From RYN-133 sp963754285 (GTDB taxonomy: Bacteria; Actinomycetota; Actinomycetes; Mycobacteriales; Jatrophihabitantaceae), in the NCBI GenBank assembly GCA_963754285.1, contig CAVWFN010000006.1, forward strand, positions 723,236 through 787,235: a stretch of DNA of 64,000 bases, given 5' to 3'. The notes below the pieces were generated by a model. The model was given only the letters and a program-made list of their open reading frames with translations, searched no databases and was not told the DNA's origin. This document shows, piece by piece, positions 44,701 to 52,988 of the stretch. The position numbers and the translations under genes were made by a program. Position 1 is the first letter of the stretch. The number at the start of each line of letters is the position of its first letter.

Positions 44701-44930
44701 GTGACCTGCTGACCAATCGTGCCGACGAGGTGCTGGTGAAATCACTCGTCCAGATCGCTCGCGAACTCGGCAAACACACCATCGCCGAGTTCGTCGAAGA
44801 CCAACCCACGCTGGACAAGCTGCGCTCGCTCGGCGTCGACTTCGCCCAGGGCTACCACATCGGACCACCCGCTCCCCTGCCGGACAGTCAGACCGAACTC
44901 GGTCGCATCGCCTCGCCGCTCGTCGCCTAG
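41724..44930 (+). CDS. Amino-acid-permease/HAMP/GGDEF/EAL fusion protein
   Basis: A 1068-residue, single-frame protein. Residues ~35-465 form an APC-superfamily permease domain of about 12 helices (AMAMGGSNQSLFLLTALI, SSAMAGLYLIGFAAPAFEASTCHVGEMRDP, GASRTLSQLSEDGLLP). Two further helices (~488-508 and 522-545) lead into a HAMP-like linker (~545-620). GGDEF at 714-718 is intact with an RPTD inhibitory site five residues before it. The EAL domain has EAL at 846-848, EVTETAAI, ALDDFGAGFGSF and YLKIDGTFI. The layout suggests a transporter-derived sensor controlling c-di-GMP turnover. The frame has no break and codon bias is uniform across the junction. Confidence 0.92.
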   Translation: MRNVGDACGRAVAVVVRSRRSAAATGEAPIAHPRALGWFSAAAMAMGGSNQSLFLLTALIASQGSAAIPLLAVGLLLAWAAAPGWTELTLMWPDRVGGIAATCAEAFRRINPVLANLTGVCYWWGWVPTCGLTAILSAEALHSWYLPSVPVTPLAVVIVVVFMALNLAGISRTSRVVNVIAIGAASLALLSVVVPLLHGDVDSGKAFSWNLLAPFHGVFGKISSAMAGLYLIGFAAPAFEASTCHVGEMRDPARNLPRAMLASATMAGLFFLVVPVVWLGMFGTSGLSAANGADLAHVLGPTFAPLLGGLAKSAAVWFMVLNMFHGTVQPLAGASRTLSQLSEDGLLPRLVGRRNRFDAPHVAIVLTATLAIVFLIAGDPVWMIAAANFTYLIGIALPSIAVWLLRRDAPDHARPWRAPRFTIGLGAAAAVVWMISTVLGFRQFGLPVVLFGLALAYSGSAFYAWRRFTDRRREHKPRIQRSLHLKLTGAMLAVMILDGAGYVLAVTSTGRHDRPTVAILEDIFVAVAILTITVGLLLPGMIAHSVTEVAQAADQLSSGTLADLTRAMDALGSGNLEAAHAAPRTTPVAIRSRDEVGAMASAFNTMQDEIARAATALDRARRALRRSRTDLEYLATHDSLTTLPNRRRVKDEIERIVSDCALNNRSCAVVVLDIDGFKYVNDSRGHAVGDIVLKHVADLFRSHLRPTDFVGRLGGDEFTAALTNIDPDEAQLVIFRLLEALRSEAIIVDTGRAVRVTASAGMAFLNPTAAQSANDLLIEADVAMYQAKDNGRDRVAVYSMLDPGQADLRGRHTWISRIQEALEHDRLTLLAQPILELATGKVTRYEALLRMIGSDGTLISPSQFLPAAERSGLIGRLDQWVITNACRMLAARQNAGKPIQLEINLSGPSMGDPIILALIERELLKLPDPNGLIIEVTETAAITDIERAKTFAEHLEAIGCSFALDDFGAGFGSFYYLKHLPFDYLKIDGTFIRDLLTNRADEVLVKSLVQIARELGKHTIAEFVEDQPTLDKLRSLGVDFAQGYHIGPPAPLPDSQTELGRIASPLVA

Positions 44931-45004
44931 AGCGACGCGGCGCTACCGGGCGTGCGCCGGTCAAGTCGCTGCACCTCGATCGAGCGTGGGAGCAAGATGG
45001 TCGT

Positions 45005-45490
45005 GTGATCGAGTCCGGGCTGCGACTGCGCGAGCCGGCGAACCGGGTAAGTCCGCGGGCGCGCTCGTATTGGACGGTGCGGGCGCTGGCCGGCTGGATT
45101 GTCGTAGCGATCCCCGTGACTGCCGTCGCGGTGCAGGCGCCTGCCGGTTGGGTCGTCGGTCTGGTCGCGGTACTGCTCGCACTCGCGCATCTGATCGTCA
45201 TGCCCCGCTGGCGCTACCGCGTGCACCGGTGGGAGACCACGCCCGACGCTGTCTATACGCAGACCGGTTGGTTCACCCAGGAGCGCCGCATCGCGCCGAT
45301 CGCGCGGGTGCAGACGGTGGACACCCAGCGCGGACCGATCGAGCAACTGTTCGGGCTCGCCAACGTCACGGTGACCACGGCCTCGGCTGCCGGGCCACTC
45401 AAGATCCACGGCCTCAACCGCGCCGACGCCGAAACACTCGCCGCCGACCTCACCGCACGCGCACAGGACAGCCCGGGCGACGGCACGTGA
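45005..45490 (+). CDS. Bacterial PH-domain membrane protein (YdbS-like)
   Basis: A 161-residue protein with two N-terminal transmembrane helices (~25-65) and one bacterial PH (bPH2) domain. The domain opens with YRVHRWETTPDAVYTQTGWFTQERR and contains IARVQTVDTQRGPIEQLFGLANVTVTTAS, the family signature. It is expected in the cytoplasmic membrane. GTG 45005 is the start. Its stop overlaps the next gene (GTGA), which encodes the larger YdbT-like partner; the pair is a conserved two-gene unit of unknown role. Confidence 0.85.
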   Translation: MIESGLRLREPANRVSPRARSYWTVRALAGWIVVAIPVTAVAVQAPAGWVVGLVAVLLALAHLIVMPRWRYRVHRWETTPDAVYTQTGWFTQERRIAPIARVQTVDTQRGPIEQLFGLANVTVTTASAAGPLKIHGLNRADAETLAADLTARAQDSPGDGT

Positions 45491-47006
45491 CCGCTGTCGA
45501 AACCCCACCCGAGATCGACTGGCGCCGACTCAACTCGAGGATGCTGCTGGTCCATCCCGTAGTCGAAGTCGGTAGGGCGCTGCCGGCGATCGTGGCGGCT
45601 CTGCTCGCCGGACACGGGACGAACTCCGGCACGGTGTGGGCCACGTGCAATCGCGGTTGTCGTCGCCGCGATCTCCATAATCCGCTGGTTCACGACCCGT
45701 TACAGGATCACCGGCCGACCGCATCGAGTTGCGGCGCGGGCTGTTGCGACGTCGCACGCTGAACGCGCCGTTGGACCGCGTCCGCACGGTCGACGTGACG
45801 TCCCACCTGCTGCATCGACTCCTCGGCCTGGCGCGAGTCGTGATCGGCACCGGAACCTCCGACCGCGATGGCCACGACCGGATGATCCTGGACGGGCTCA
45901 CGCTGTCCGAGGCAGCGGGGCTGCGCGGAGAACTGCTGCACCGCGGCCACGCCCCGGTGCCGAGCGAACTCGGCGTGCCCACCGTCGTCAAGCAGGACGT
46001 TGAGGAAGAACTGGTCCGTGCCGACCCGCGCTGGCTGCGCTTCGCGCCGTTCACGCTGACCGGTGCTGTGACCGGGTTGGCGCTGCTCGGCGTGCTGTGG
46101 CGAGTCGTGAACGAGGCCCACGTCAATCTGCGCAGGCTCGGTCTGGTGCACGAGGTCTTCCATCGCATCGAGCGGTGGCCGCTGGCCGGAGTTGTTGTCA
46201 TCGCCACGGCCGGGGTGATCGCGTTCGTGGTGATCGCGTCGACGGTTGGCTACGTGCTGGCCTTCTGGCACTTCCGCGTCACGCGCCATAGTGGCGGCAC
46301 CCTGCAGGTGACCCGCGGTCTGATCACGACGCGGGCAACGAGTATCGAGCAGCGGCGGTTGCGCGGCGCCGAGCTGTCCGAGCCGTTACTGCTGCGTTCG
46401 GTGCGCGGCGCCCGGTGCCTGGCGATCGCGACCGGACTGCGGGTCGGACGTGGTGCCGAGCGCGGCGGCGAGATCCTGCTGCCGCCCGCGCCTCGCGCCG
46501 CCGCAATCTCGCTGGCCGCAACCGTGATCGGCACCGACGTGCCGTTCACGGAGGACTTGGCCCGGCATCCGATCGCGGCCCTGCGCCGGCGAATCACGCG
46601 CGCATTGGCCGCCACTGTGGTGTTGGTCGTCGCCGCGGCGCTTGCGGTCGGGTTCGCACACTGGCCGGTGTGGGTGCTGGTCGTGGCAGTCGTGGTCGCC
46701 TGCGCAGCCATCCCCCTCGGCATCGACCGCTATCACAGCCTGGGCCATGCGCTCATAGCTGATTACCTGATCACCCGCTACGGAACGCTCGTGCGCCGCC
46801 GCAGCGCGCTGCACACCGACAGCGTGATCGGCTGGAACATCCGCCGCAGCTATTTCCAGCGGCGGGTTGGATTGGCGTCCCTGACCGCGACCACCGCCGC
46901 CGGACGTCAGCGCTACAGGATCACCGACATCAGTGACACCGAAGCCATCGCATTCGCCGATGCCACAGTGCCGACTCTGCTGACTCAGTTCCTGATCGAT
47001 CAATAG
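45487..47006 (+). pseudogene. YdbT-like multi-PH membrane protein with two frame breaks
   Basis: Reconstructed as a ~505-residue protein with several bPH2 domains and transmembrane pairs. The start GTG 45487 gives WRRLNSRMLLVHPVVEVGRALPAI. Breaks at ~45641-45647 (TGGGCCACGTGC) and ~45710-45719 (ACCGGCCGACC) each look like one extra base: between them the frame reads AIAVVVAAISIIRWFTTRYRIT, and after them RIELRRGLLRRRTLNAPLDRVRTVDV. From 45729 the frame stays open to 47006, with further PH units (FRVTRHSGGTLQVTRGLI; ADYLITRYGTLVRR). Function unknown. Confidence 0.8.
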
Positions 47007-47039
47007 CCATCGTCGTGTCGGCGCCGGTAGCTTGTCGTC

Positions 47040-48356
47040 GTGGACGACCTCAGTGCTGCGGATCGGGCTGACCTCGCCCGCGCGGCCCGTCATCTGATCC
47101 GATACAGCGGCGCCGGGGACTTCGTCCCGTTCATCGCCGACCGCGCTGCCGGTTCGTACGTGTACGACGCGTCGGGACGCGCGGTGCTCGACTTCACGAG
47201 TGGTCAGATGAGCTCGATCCTGGGGCACTCGCACCCGGCGATCGTCGAGGTCGTGCGGCAGATGGTCGGCCGGCTGGATCATCTGTTCTCCGGGATGCTT
47301 TCGCGGCCGGTCATAGACCTCGCCGAAACGCTCGCGTCGCTGGCTCCCGGACTCGATCGTGTGCTCCTTCTGACAACGGGCGCGGAGTCGAACGACGCAG
47401 CATTGCGGATGTCGCGTCTGGTCACCGGTGGGTGGGAAGTCGTCGCGTTCAGCCAGTCGTGGCACGGGATGACCGGCGGCGCCGCGTCAGCGACATATTC
47501 GGCAGGACGCCGCGGCTACGGGCCGGCCGCGGTCGGGTCGATGGCGATCCCCGCTCCCAATGCGTACCGGCCGCGTTTCACCACAGCGTCTGGCGAGCTC
47601 GACTGGCAACGAGAACTCGACGACGGCTTCGATCTCGTCGATCGCCAAACCAGCGGCGGCCTCGCTGCCTTCATCGCCGAACCGATCCTGTCCTCGGGCG
47701 GCATCATCGACCTGCCGTCCGGCTACCTGCCGGCCCTTCAGCACAAGTGCCGCGAGCGCGGGATGCTGCTCGTGCTCGATGAGGCGCAGACCGGCATCGG
47801 ACGAACCGGTCGGATGTTCGCGCACGAGCGTGACGCGATTACCCCGGACGTACTCACCCTGTCGAAGACGCTCGGCGCGGGGCTTCCACTGGCCGCCGTC
47901 CTCACCACTTCCGAGATCGAGGAGCGGGCACACGAGCGCGGCTTCCTCTTCTACACGACCCACGTGTCCGATCCGCTGCCCGCCGCGGTAGGCCTGGCCG
48001 TGCTCGACGTCCTCGCCCGCGAACACCTGGTCGACCGCGCACAGCGGGCCGGCGACCGGCTGCGTCGGGGGTTGCTCGAGTTGCAGGATCGGCATGAGTG
48101 CATAGGCGATGTGCGCGGACGAGGACTGCTGCAGGGGGTCGAGATCGTGGCCGACCGCACCTCGCGAAAGCCGGCACCCGAAACTGGTGCGGCGATCAGC
48201 CGTCGATGTTTTGAACTGGGACTGTCGATGAACATCGTGCAACTGCCTTCGATGGGCGGCGTGTTCCGTATCGCGCCACCGCTCACCGTTAGCGATGCCG
48301 AACTCGACCTCGGTCTGGACATGCTCGACCGCGCGATCGCCGACGTCACCGGCTGA
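47040..48356 (+). CDS. Class III aminotransferase, dialkylglycine-decarboxylase-like
   Basis: A 438-residue PLP enzyme. The PLP-lysine lies in LTLSKTLGAGLPLAAV; the cofactor Asp in LVLDEAQTGIGRTG. Long stretches such as FLFYTTHVSDPLPAAVGLAVLDV and LGLSMNIVQLPSMGGVFRIAPPLTVS resemble 2,2-dialkylglycine decarboxylase, which decarboxylates alpha,alpha-dialkyl amino acids and transfers the amine to pyruvate. Other subgroup III aminotransferases share some of these features, so the reaction is probable rather than certain. Start GTG 47040. It stands alone between unrelated genes. Confidence 0.82.
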   Translation: MDDLSAADRADLARAARHLIRYSGAGDFVPFIADRAAGSYVYDASGRAVLDFTSGQMSSILGHSHPAIVEVVRQMVGRLDHLFSGMLSRPVIDLAETLASLAPGLDRVLLLTTGAESNDAALRMSRLVTGGWEVVAFSQSWHGMTGGAASATYSAGRRGYGPAAVGSMAIPAPNAYRPRFTTASGELDWQRELDDGFDLVDRQTSGGLAAFIAEPILSSGGIIDLPSGYLPALQHKCRERGMLLVLDEAQTGIGRTGRMFAHERDAITPDVLTLSKTLGAGLPLAAVLTTSEIEERAHERGFLFYTTHVSDPLPAAVGLAVLDVLAREHLVDRAQRAGDRLRRGLLELQDRHECIGDVRGRGLLQGVEIVADRTSRKPAPETGAAISRRCFELGLSMNIVQLPSMGGVFRIAPPLTVSDAELDLGLDMLDRAIADVTG

Positions 48357-48428
48357 TCGACGACGTCGGCGTGCGGCGACCCGATCTGCACTCGGGCCGC
48401 TCGGGTTGGCCCGGTGGGCGGTGCGAGC

Positions 48429-48980
48429 ATGGATCCCATGCCGGAAGAGCGACGTGTTCGGACGAGAACCCCTGAGTGGCACGAACTCGCCGAGCGCATC
48501 CAGACCGCCATGGGGCTGACGGCCCAGCTCAATGCGTTGCCGTTCGCTGACCTCGACGCGCGGAGAGCGGTTCTGACCGAGCTGGTCGGTAGACCGCTGC
48601 CTGACAGTGTCACCGTGATGCCGCCGTTCTACTGCACGTACGGCCTTGGACTGGAGATCGGCGAGCGAACCTCGATCGGCCAAGACTGCTCGTTCCTCGA
48701 CCTCGGCGGCATCACCATCGGCCCGCGAACCATGATCTCTCCGAAGGTCACGCTCATCACCGAGGGACACCCCATCGATCCCGCCGAACGGCGCGGGTTC
48801 ATCACCTTGGCATCGATCATCATCGAGTCCGACGTGTGGATCGGTGCCGCCGCGACGATCCTGCCCGGAGTCACCATCGGCCATGACTCGGTCGTTGGTG
48901 CCGGCGCAATCGTGGCCAAGGACGTGCCACCTCTGTCAGTGGTGACTGGCTCGGGCTACATCGAACGACGCCGCCTTTAG
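48429..48980 (+). CDS. Sugar O-acetyltransferase (LbH/maltose-acetyltransferase type)
   Basis: A 183-residue left-handed beta-helix hexapeptide-repeat enzyme. It shows the Mac-type N-terminal helix pair (LAERIQTAMGLTAQLNALP) and the core MPPFYCTYGLGLEIGERTSIGQDC. Catalytic His is in TEGHPIDPAER, and the acetyl-CoA site is SDVWIGAAATILPGVTIGHDSVVGAGAIVAKDVP. It transfers acetyl groups to a sugar or similar hydroxyl acceptor. ATG 48429 is preferred over the upstream frame start at 48414. Confidence 0.87.
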   Translation: MDPMPEERRVRTRTPEWHELAERIQTAMGLTAQLNALPFADLDARRAVLTELVGRPLPDSVTVMPPFYCTYGLGLEIGERTSIGQDCSFLDLGGITIGPRTMISPKVTLITEGHPIDPAERRGFITLASIIIESDVWIGAAATILPGVTIGHDSVVGAGAIVAKDVPPLSVVTGSGYIERRRL

Positions 48981-49145
48981 TCGGTTCTTGACGAGTACGC
49001 CGCTCGGCGACAGAAGATCCTCGATTCGATCTAGGCTCCGCCGCTTGTCGAACGTCATGGTCGAGCACGCGCCGCCGTGGCAGCGACCAGCAATGCGTTG
49101 CCGGCTACGTGCTGAAACCTCCATCGGAGCGCTACGGTCCTGGCC

Positions 49146-50003
49146 ATGAGTTCGGTGCCCGACCAACCGCTGCGGCGCAGCGACGAGCAGACCGCTCTAA
49201 CGGTTGTCACATCGGCATTCGCCGACGACCCCGTCGAACGATGGCTCTACCCCGACGAGTCCTATCAGCGGGAGTTCCCGGGCTTCGTGCACGCGCTCGG
49301 CGGCAAAGCCATCGACGCGAACACCGCCTGGAGCTCTGACGACGAAACCGCAGTCGCGCTGTGGCTACCGCCGGGAGTTACGCCGGACGAAGAGACCGTC
49401 GTCGAATACCTGACCGCGACAGTCGCCGAGGCCAAGCATGAGGACATGTACGCATCGCTGGAGCAGATGGGCCGCGCCCACCCGGTCGAGCCCCACTGGT
49501 ATCTGGCGTGGCTCGGCGTCGAGCAGGGCGCGCAAGGTCGCGGTCTCGGCGCAGACCTGCTCGCCCGGTCCCTCGCGGTGGTCGACGCTTCCCATGACGC
49601 CGCCTATCTCGAGACGCCGAACCCCCGAACCGTCCCCTTCTACGAGCGACACGGATTCACGAAGGTCGGCAACTACACACGGCGGCAACTGCCCGCCGAT
49701 CACCTTCATGCACCGGCCGCCGCGCTAACTCGTCTCGTTATTCGCGGGAGTCGTTCGCGTTATGTGGGCGCACCCTCGGCGTTGAGAAGGTATGCGCGCG
49801 TGGGTGGCATTCGGCTCTCGCCGCCGGGACCAGGTCGTACGGCGAGCACCTGGTTCACCCCGATGTCGTTCGACTCGAACGACATCGCCGAAGCGGTCAT
49901 GTACAGCTGCCATACCCGCGCCCGCACCGAAGAGGAGGCGGCGAGTGCGGCGTCCCAGTTCCGGTCGAGGTTGTGGCACCAGGCGCGCAAAGTCAGGGCG
50001 TAG
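49146..50003 (+). CDS. GNAT-family N-acetyltransferase, frame break near the end
   Basis: The first ~178 residues are a GNAT domain: ALTVVTSAFADDPVERWLYPD, HWYLAWLGVEQGAQGRGLGADLLARSL (acetyl-CoA loop) and YLETPNPRTVPFYERHGFTKVG. After that the frame reads into sequence antisense to the CFA-like gene, ending at 50003. A shift at ~49676-49681 would instead give the family-like ending GGNCPPITFMHRPPR and a stop at 49726-49728. The natural product is therefore probably ~193 residues. Start ATG 49146. Substrate unknown. Confidence 0.78.
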   Translation: MSSVPDQPLRRSDEQTALTVVTSAFADDPVERWLYPDESYQREFPGFVHALGGKAIDANTAWSSDDETAVALWLPPGVTPDEETVVEYLTATVAEAKHEDMYASLEQMGRAHPVEPHWYLAWLGVEQGAQGRGLGADLLARSLAVVDASHDAAYLETPNPRTVPFYERHGFTKVGNYTRRQLPADHLHAPAAALTRLVIRGSRSRYVGAPSALRRYARVGGIRLSPPGPGRTASTWFTPMSFDSNDIAEAVMYSCHTRARTEEEAASAASQFRSRLWHQARKVRA

Positions 50004-51100
50004 TGCTCGCGCAGCGCTTCGAGGTCGCGCACCTCGAAGCCGGCATCCTCGAGCGTGGCGATCATGCGCGCCACCGGCACGAGTTCGCCGTCGGGAAACA
50101 CGTATCGGTCGATGAACGAGGATGATTCCGGGCCTTGCTGCGGATCGTCGGGACGCAGCGAGATCGCGTGGTTGAGCAGCCGTCCGTGGGGACGCAGCAG
50201 GGTGAACAGGTGGGCCGCGTACTCAGCGAGACGGTCGGATCCGACGTGCTCGGCCATACCGATGCTCGCGATGGCGTCGAACGGCCCGTCGCTGACATCG
50301 CGGTAGTCCTGGATTCGGATCTCGACCAGATCAGCGACGCCCGCATCGGCCATGCGTTTGCGGGCGTACTCGGCCTGTGCGACGGACAGCGTCACCCCGA
50401 CGACATGGGCTTCGTAGGTGCGGGCGGCGTGCAGGGCGAAGGTGCCCCATCCGCACCCGACGTCGAGTACCCGCGCGCCGGGCGTCAGCCCGAGTTTGCG
50501 GGCGACCAGATCGCACTTGCCGAACTGGGCCGCGCTCAACTGGGCGGCATCGGTCACGTCGGGCTCGGGTTGGTCCCAGTAGGCGCACGAGTACGTCATC
50601 GACTCGCCGAGCACGTTGCGGTAGAACTCGTTGCCGATGTCGTAGTGGTGTGCGATCGCCTCGGCGTCACGGCGTTGCGTGTGCAGGCGCCCGCGCAGCC
50701 GGACTTCCTCCTTCGGCGGGCGCGGCGGGAGCCCGACCACCCGCAGCCGGACTGCTGCGGCGACCAGCGCCGCCAACGTGCGCACGCCCGGACGTTTTCC
50801 GACGATGTCGTCAGGACGGATGAGGTCGAGGACCAGCTTCAGAGCAAGGAACAGATCACCCTCAACGTCCAGATCGCCCGTGACGTAAGCGCGCGCGAGA
50901 CCGATCTCGTCCGGCGCCCACAGCAGCCGGCGTAGCGCGCGGCGCCGGGTGATCACCAGGGTGACCGGTGGCTTCTTCGGACCGGTGACGCTGCCGTCCC
51001 AGAAACGCAGCCCGAACGGCAACTCCGCGCCCAGCGCCTCATGCAGGAGCGGACCTAAAACGGCTGCGGCAGTCCGCTTGGTACTTGAAACGCTGCCCAT
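49760..51100 (-). CDS. Cyclopropane-fatty-acyl-phospholipid synthase-like methyltransferase
   Basis: A 446-residue protein of the CFA/mycolic-acid cyclopropane synthase family. An N-terminal SCP2-like region (LWAPDEIGLARAYVTGDLDVEGDLF) precedes the methyltransferase domain. Motifs are HHYDIGNEFYRNVLGESMTYSCAYW, DVGCGWGTFALHAAR, VTLSVAQAEYARKRM and SIGMAEHVG. It uses SAM to modify unsaturated acyl chains of membrane phospholipids. ATG 51100 has a GAGGGGGT site upstream. Transcribed divergently from the DHA2 exporter gene. Confidence 0.88.
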   Translation of the reverse strand: MGSVSSTKRTAAAVLGPLLHEALGAELPFGLRFWDGSVTGPKKPPVTLVITRRRALRRLLWAPDEIGLARAYVTGDLDVEGDLFLALKLVLDLIRPDDIVGKRPGVRTLAALVAAAVRLRVVGLPPRPPKEEVRLRGRLHTQRRDAEAIAHHYDIGNEFYRNVLGESMTYSCAYWDQPEPDVTDAAQLSAAQFGKCDLVARKLGLTPGARVLDVGCGWGTFALHAARTYEAHVVGVTLSVAQAEYARKRMADAGVADLVEIRIQDYRDVSDGPFDAIASIGMAEHVGSDRLAEYAAHLFTLLRPHGRLLNHAISLRPDDPQQGPESSSFIDRYVFPDGELVPVARMIATLEDAGFEVRDLEALREHYALTLRAWCHNLDRNWDAALAASSSVRARVWQLYMTASAMSFESNDIGVNQVLAVRPGPGGESRMPPTRAYLLNAEGAPT

Positions 51101-51401
51101 ACGACCCCCTCGGCTGGACGGGTCTGTTCCACCGGTGACCGGTACCGGCTCTCGCCGCGGCACCGCGGCCACGTGATCAACCGTAACCCCGCCTCGCGAC
51201 CGTTCCGCCCGGCCGTGTGTCACAAACCGGCCGCCGAATCACCTGCCGTTCGCTGCAGGGTCGTCGATCATCAGCTCAACCCCCGTGCGTATCGCCGCGC
51301 GAGAGCCGTCGATACCGCGCACGCCACTCACGACGGAACGGCACGCAGATCGAGTCGTATGTGTCCGCGGAGCGAGCGCGGGGTGCACGTAGGTTGAGGG
51401 T
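51101..51401. other. Divergent control region with repeat copy R1
   Basis: It separates the CFA-like gene (minus) and the DHA2 exporter (plus). No gene is seen. At 51297-51320 it carries a copy of the dispersed motif GCGCGAGAGCCGTCGATACC followed by GCGC, also found at 57130, 60224, 60928 and 62651. Confidence 0.5.
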
Positions 51402-52988
51402 GTGAGTACCGCGGTGGCGACCGAGTCCGAGGCTGGGTCAGGCTTCACCCATCGGCAGATCCTGGTGATCATGTCCGGGCTGATGTTGGGGATGTTCCTG
51501 GCGTCACTGGATCAGACGATCGTGTCGACCGCGTTGCCGACGATTGTCGGCGACTTCCATCGCAGCGACCTTCTGTCGTGGGTGATCACTGCTTACCTTC
51601 TGGCGAGCACGGCGTCGACACCGCTGTGGGGCAAGGCCGGCGACCTGTACGGACGCAAGCGGGTCTTTCAGCTGGCGATCGTGGTGTTCCTGGTGGGCAG
51701 CGCGCTGTGTGGCGCGTCGCAGAACATGTACGAGTTGATCGCGTTCCGCGGCGTTCAAGGTATCGGCGGCGGCGGATTGATCTCGCTCGTGTTCGCGATC
51801 ATCGGCGACGTCATCTCTCCACGGCAGCGGGGGCGGTACCAGGGCTACTTCGGCGCGGTGTTCGGGGTGTCCAGCGTTGTCGGGCCGCTCGCGGGCGGGT
51901 TCTTCGTGGACAACCTGAGTTGGCGATACATCTTCTACATCAATCTGCCGCTGGGGATCGTCGCCCTCATCGTGACCAACCGGGTCCTCAGGCTGCCGAT
52001 GCGCACCCGCGAGGTCCACATCGATTGGTGGGGAGCGCTGCTCCTGGTCGCCGGCGTCTCATCGATCCTGCTGGCTACCCAGTCAGGCGGTAAGACGTAT
52101 CCATGGACGTCGTGGCAGGTCGTCGGGCTGTTCGTTCTCGGCGCAGCGTTGCTCGTCGGGTTCGCCGTGCGCGAGCACATGACCGCTGAGCCGATCCTGC
52201 CGCTGAACTTGTTCCGGATCCAGATCTTCACGGTCAGCAATATCATCTCTTTCGTCAGCGGCATCGCCATGTTCGGTGCCCTGGCATTCCTGCCTCAGTT
52301 CCTCCAACTGGTGCACGGTGTGTCGGCGACCGCGTCCGGTCTGTTGCTCCTGCCATTGCTGATCGGCGTGTTGAGCATGAGCATCACCTCCGGTCTCTAC
52401 ATCTCGCGCACCGGCAACTATCGATGGTTCCCGCTCGTCGGCACCGTCCTGGTCACCGTGGGTCTCGTCCTGCTCACGCGCATCGGCGCGCATACGTCCC
52501 TCGCGGTTGTCGGCATCGACATCTTCGTGTTCGGCGCCGGGTTGGGACTGTTCATGCAGGTGCTCACCCTGGTCGTGCAGAACGCGGTCCCCAGAACGCA
52601 GATGGGCGTCGCGACTTCGTCGGTCACCTTCTTCCGATCCATGGGTGGCACGATCGGAGCCTCCGCGCTCGGCGCCGTTTTGACCGCCCGGATCGCGGTC
52701 GAGTTTCCCAAGTTCCTGCCGCCGAAGACGCTGGCGCAGGGCGGCGACAGCGTCGCGCAGTTGGTCCAGAGCCCGCAGGCCCTCAACGCCCTCAAGCGCA
52801 CCAACCCGGCGTTGCACGAAGGGATCATTCAGGCCTACTCGCATGCGATCGACCGGACGTTCCTCGTCGCCGTGCCCGTATCCGTCCTGTCGATCGTGGT
52901 CGCGCTGTTCATCAGACAGGTGCGCCTTCGCGACGATGAGCCGGCGGCGACGCCGCCCGCCGTCGAGACACCCGCGGCGGTGCACTGA
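51402..52988 (+). CDS. DHA2-family multidrug MFS exporter (EmrB/QacA type)
   Basis: A 528-residue transporter with about 14 transmembrane helices. The N-terminal LGMFLASLDQTIVSTALPTI, WVITAYLLASTASTPLWGKAGDLYGRKRVF and motif C GVSSVVGPLAGGFFVDNLSWRYIFYINLP are diagnostic of DHA2 drug:H+ antiporters. GTG 51402 is the start. The stop overlaps the next gene (TGATG), coupling it to a cytidylate-kinase-like protein. Confidence 0.9.
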   Translation: MSTAVATESEAGSGFTHRQILVIMSGLMLGMFLASLDQTIVSTALPTIVGDFHRSDLLSWVITAYLLASTASTPLWGKAGDLYGRKRVFQLAIVVFLVGSALCGASQNMYELIAFRGVQGIGGGGLISLVFAIIGDVISPRQRGRYQGYFGAVFGVSSVVGPLAGGFFVDNLSWRYIFYINLPLGIVALIVTNRVLRLPMRTREVHIDWWGALLLVAGVSSILLATQSGGKTYPWTSWQVVGLFVLGAALLVGFAVREHMTAEPILPLNLFRIQIFTVSNIISFVSGIAMFGALAFLPQFLQLVHGVSATASGLLLLPLLIGVLSMSITSGLYISRTGNYRWFPLVGTVLVTVGLVLLTRIGAHTSLAVVGIDIFVFGAGLGLFMQVLTLVVQNAVPRTQMGVATSSVTFFRSMGGTIGASALGAVLTARIAVEFPKFLPPKTLAQGGDSVAQLVQSPQALNALKRTNPALHEGIIQAYSHAIDRTFLVAVPVSVLSIVVALFIRQVRLRDDEPAATPPAVETPAAVH

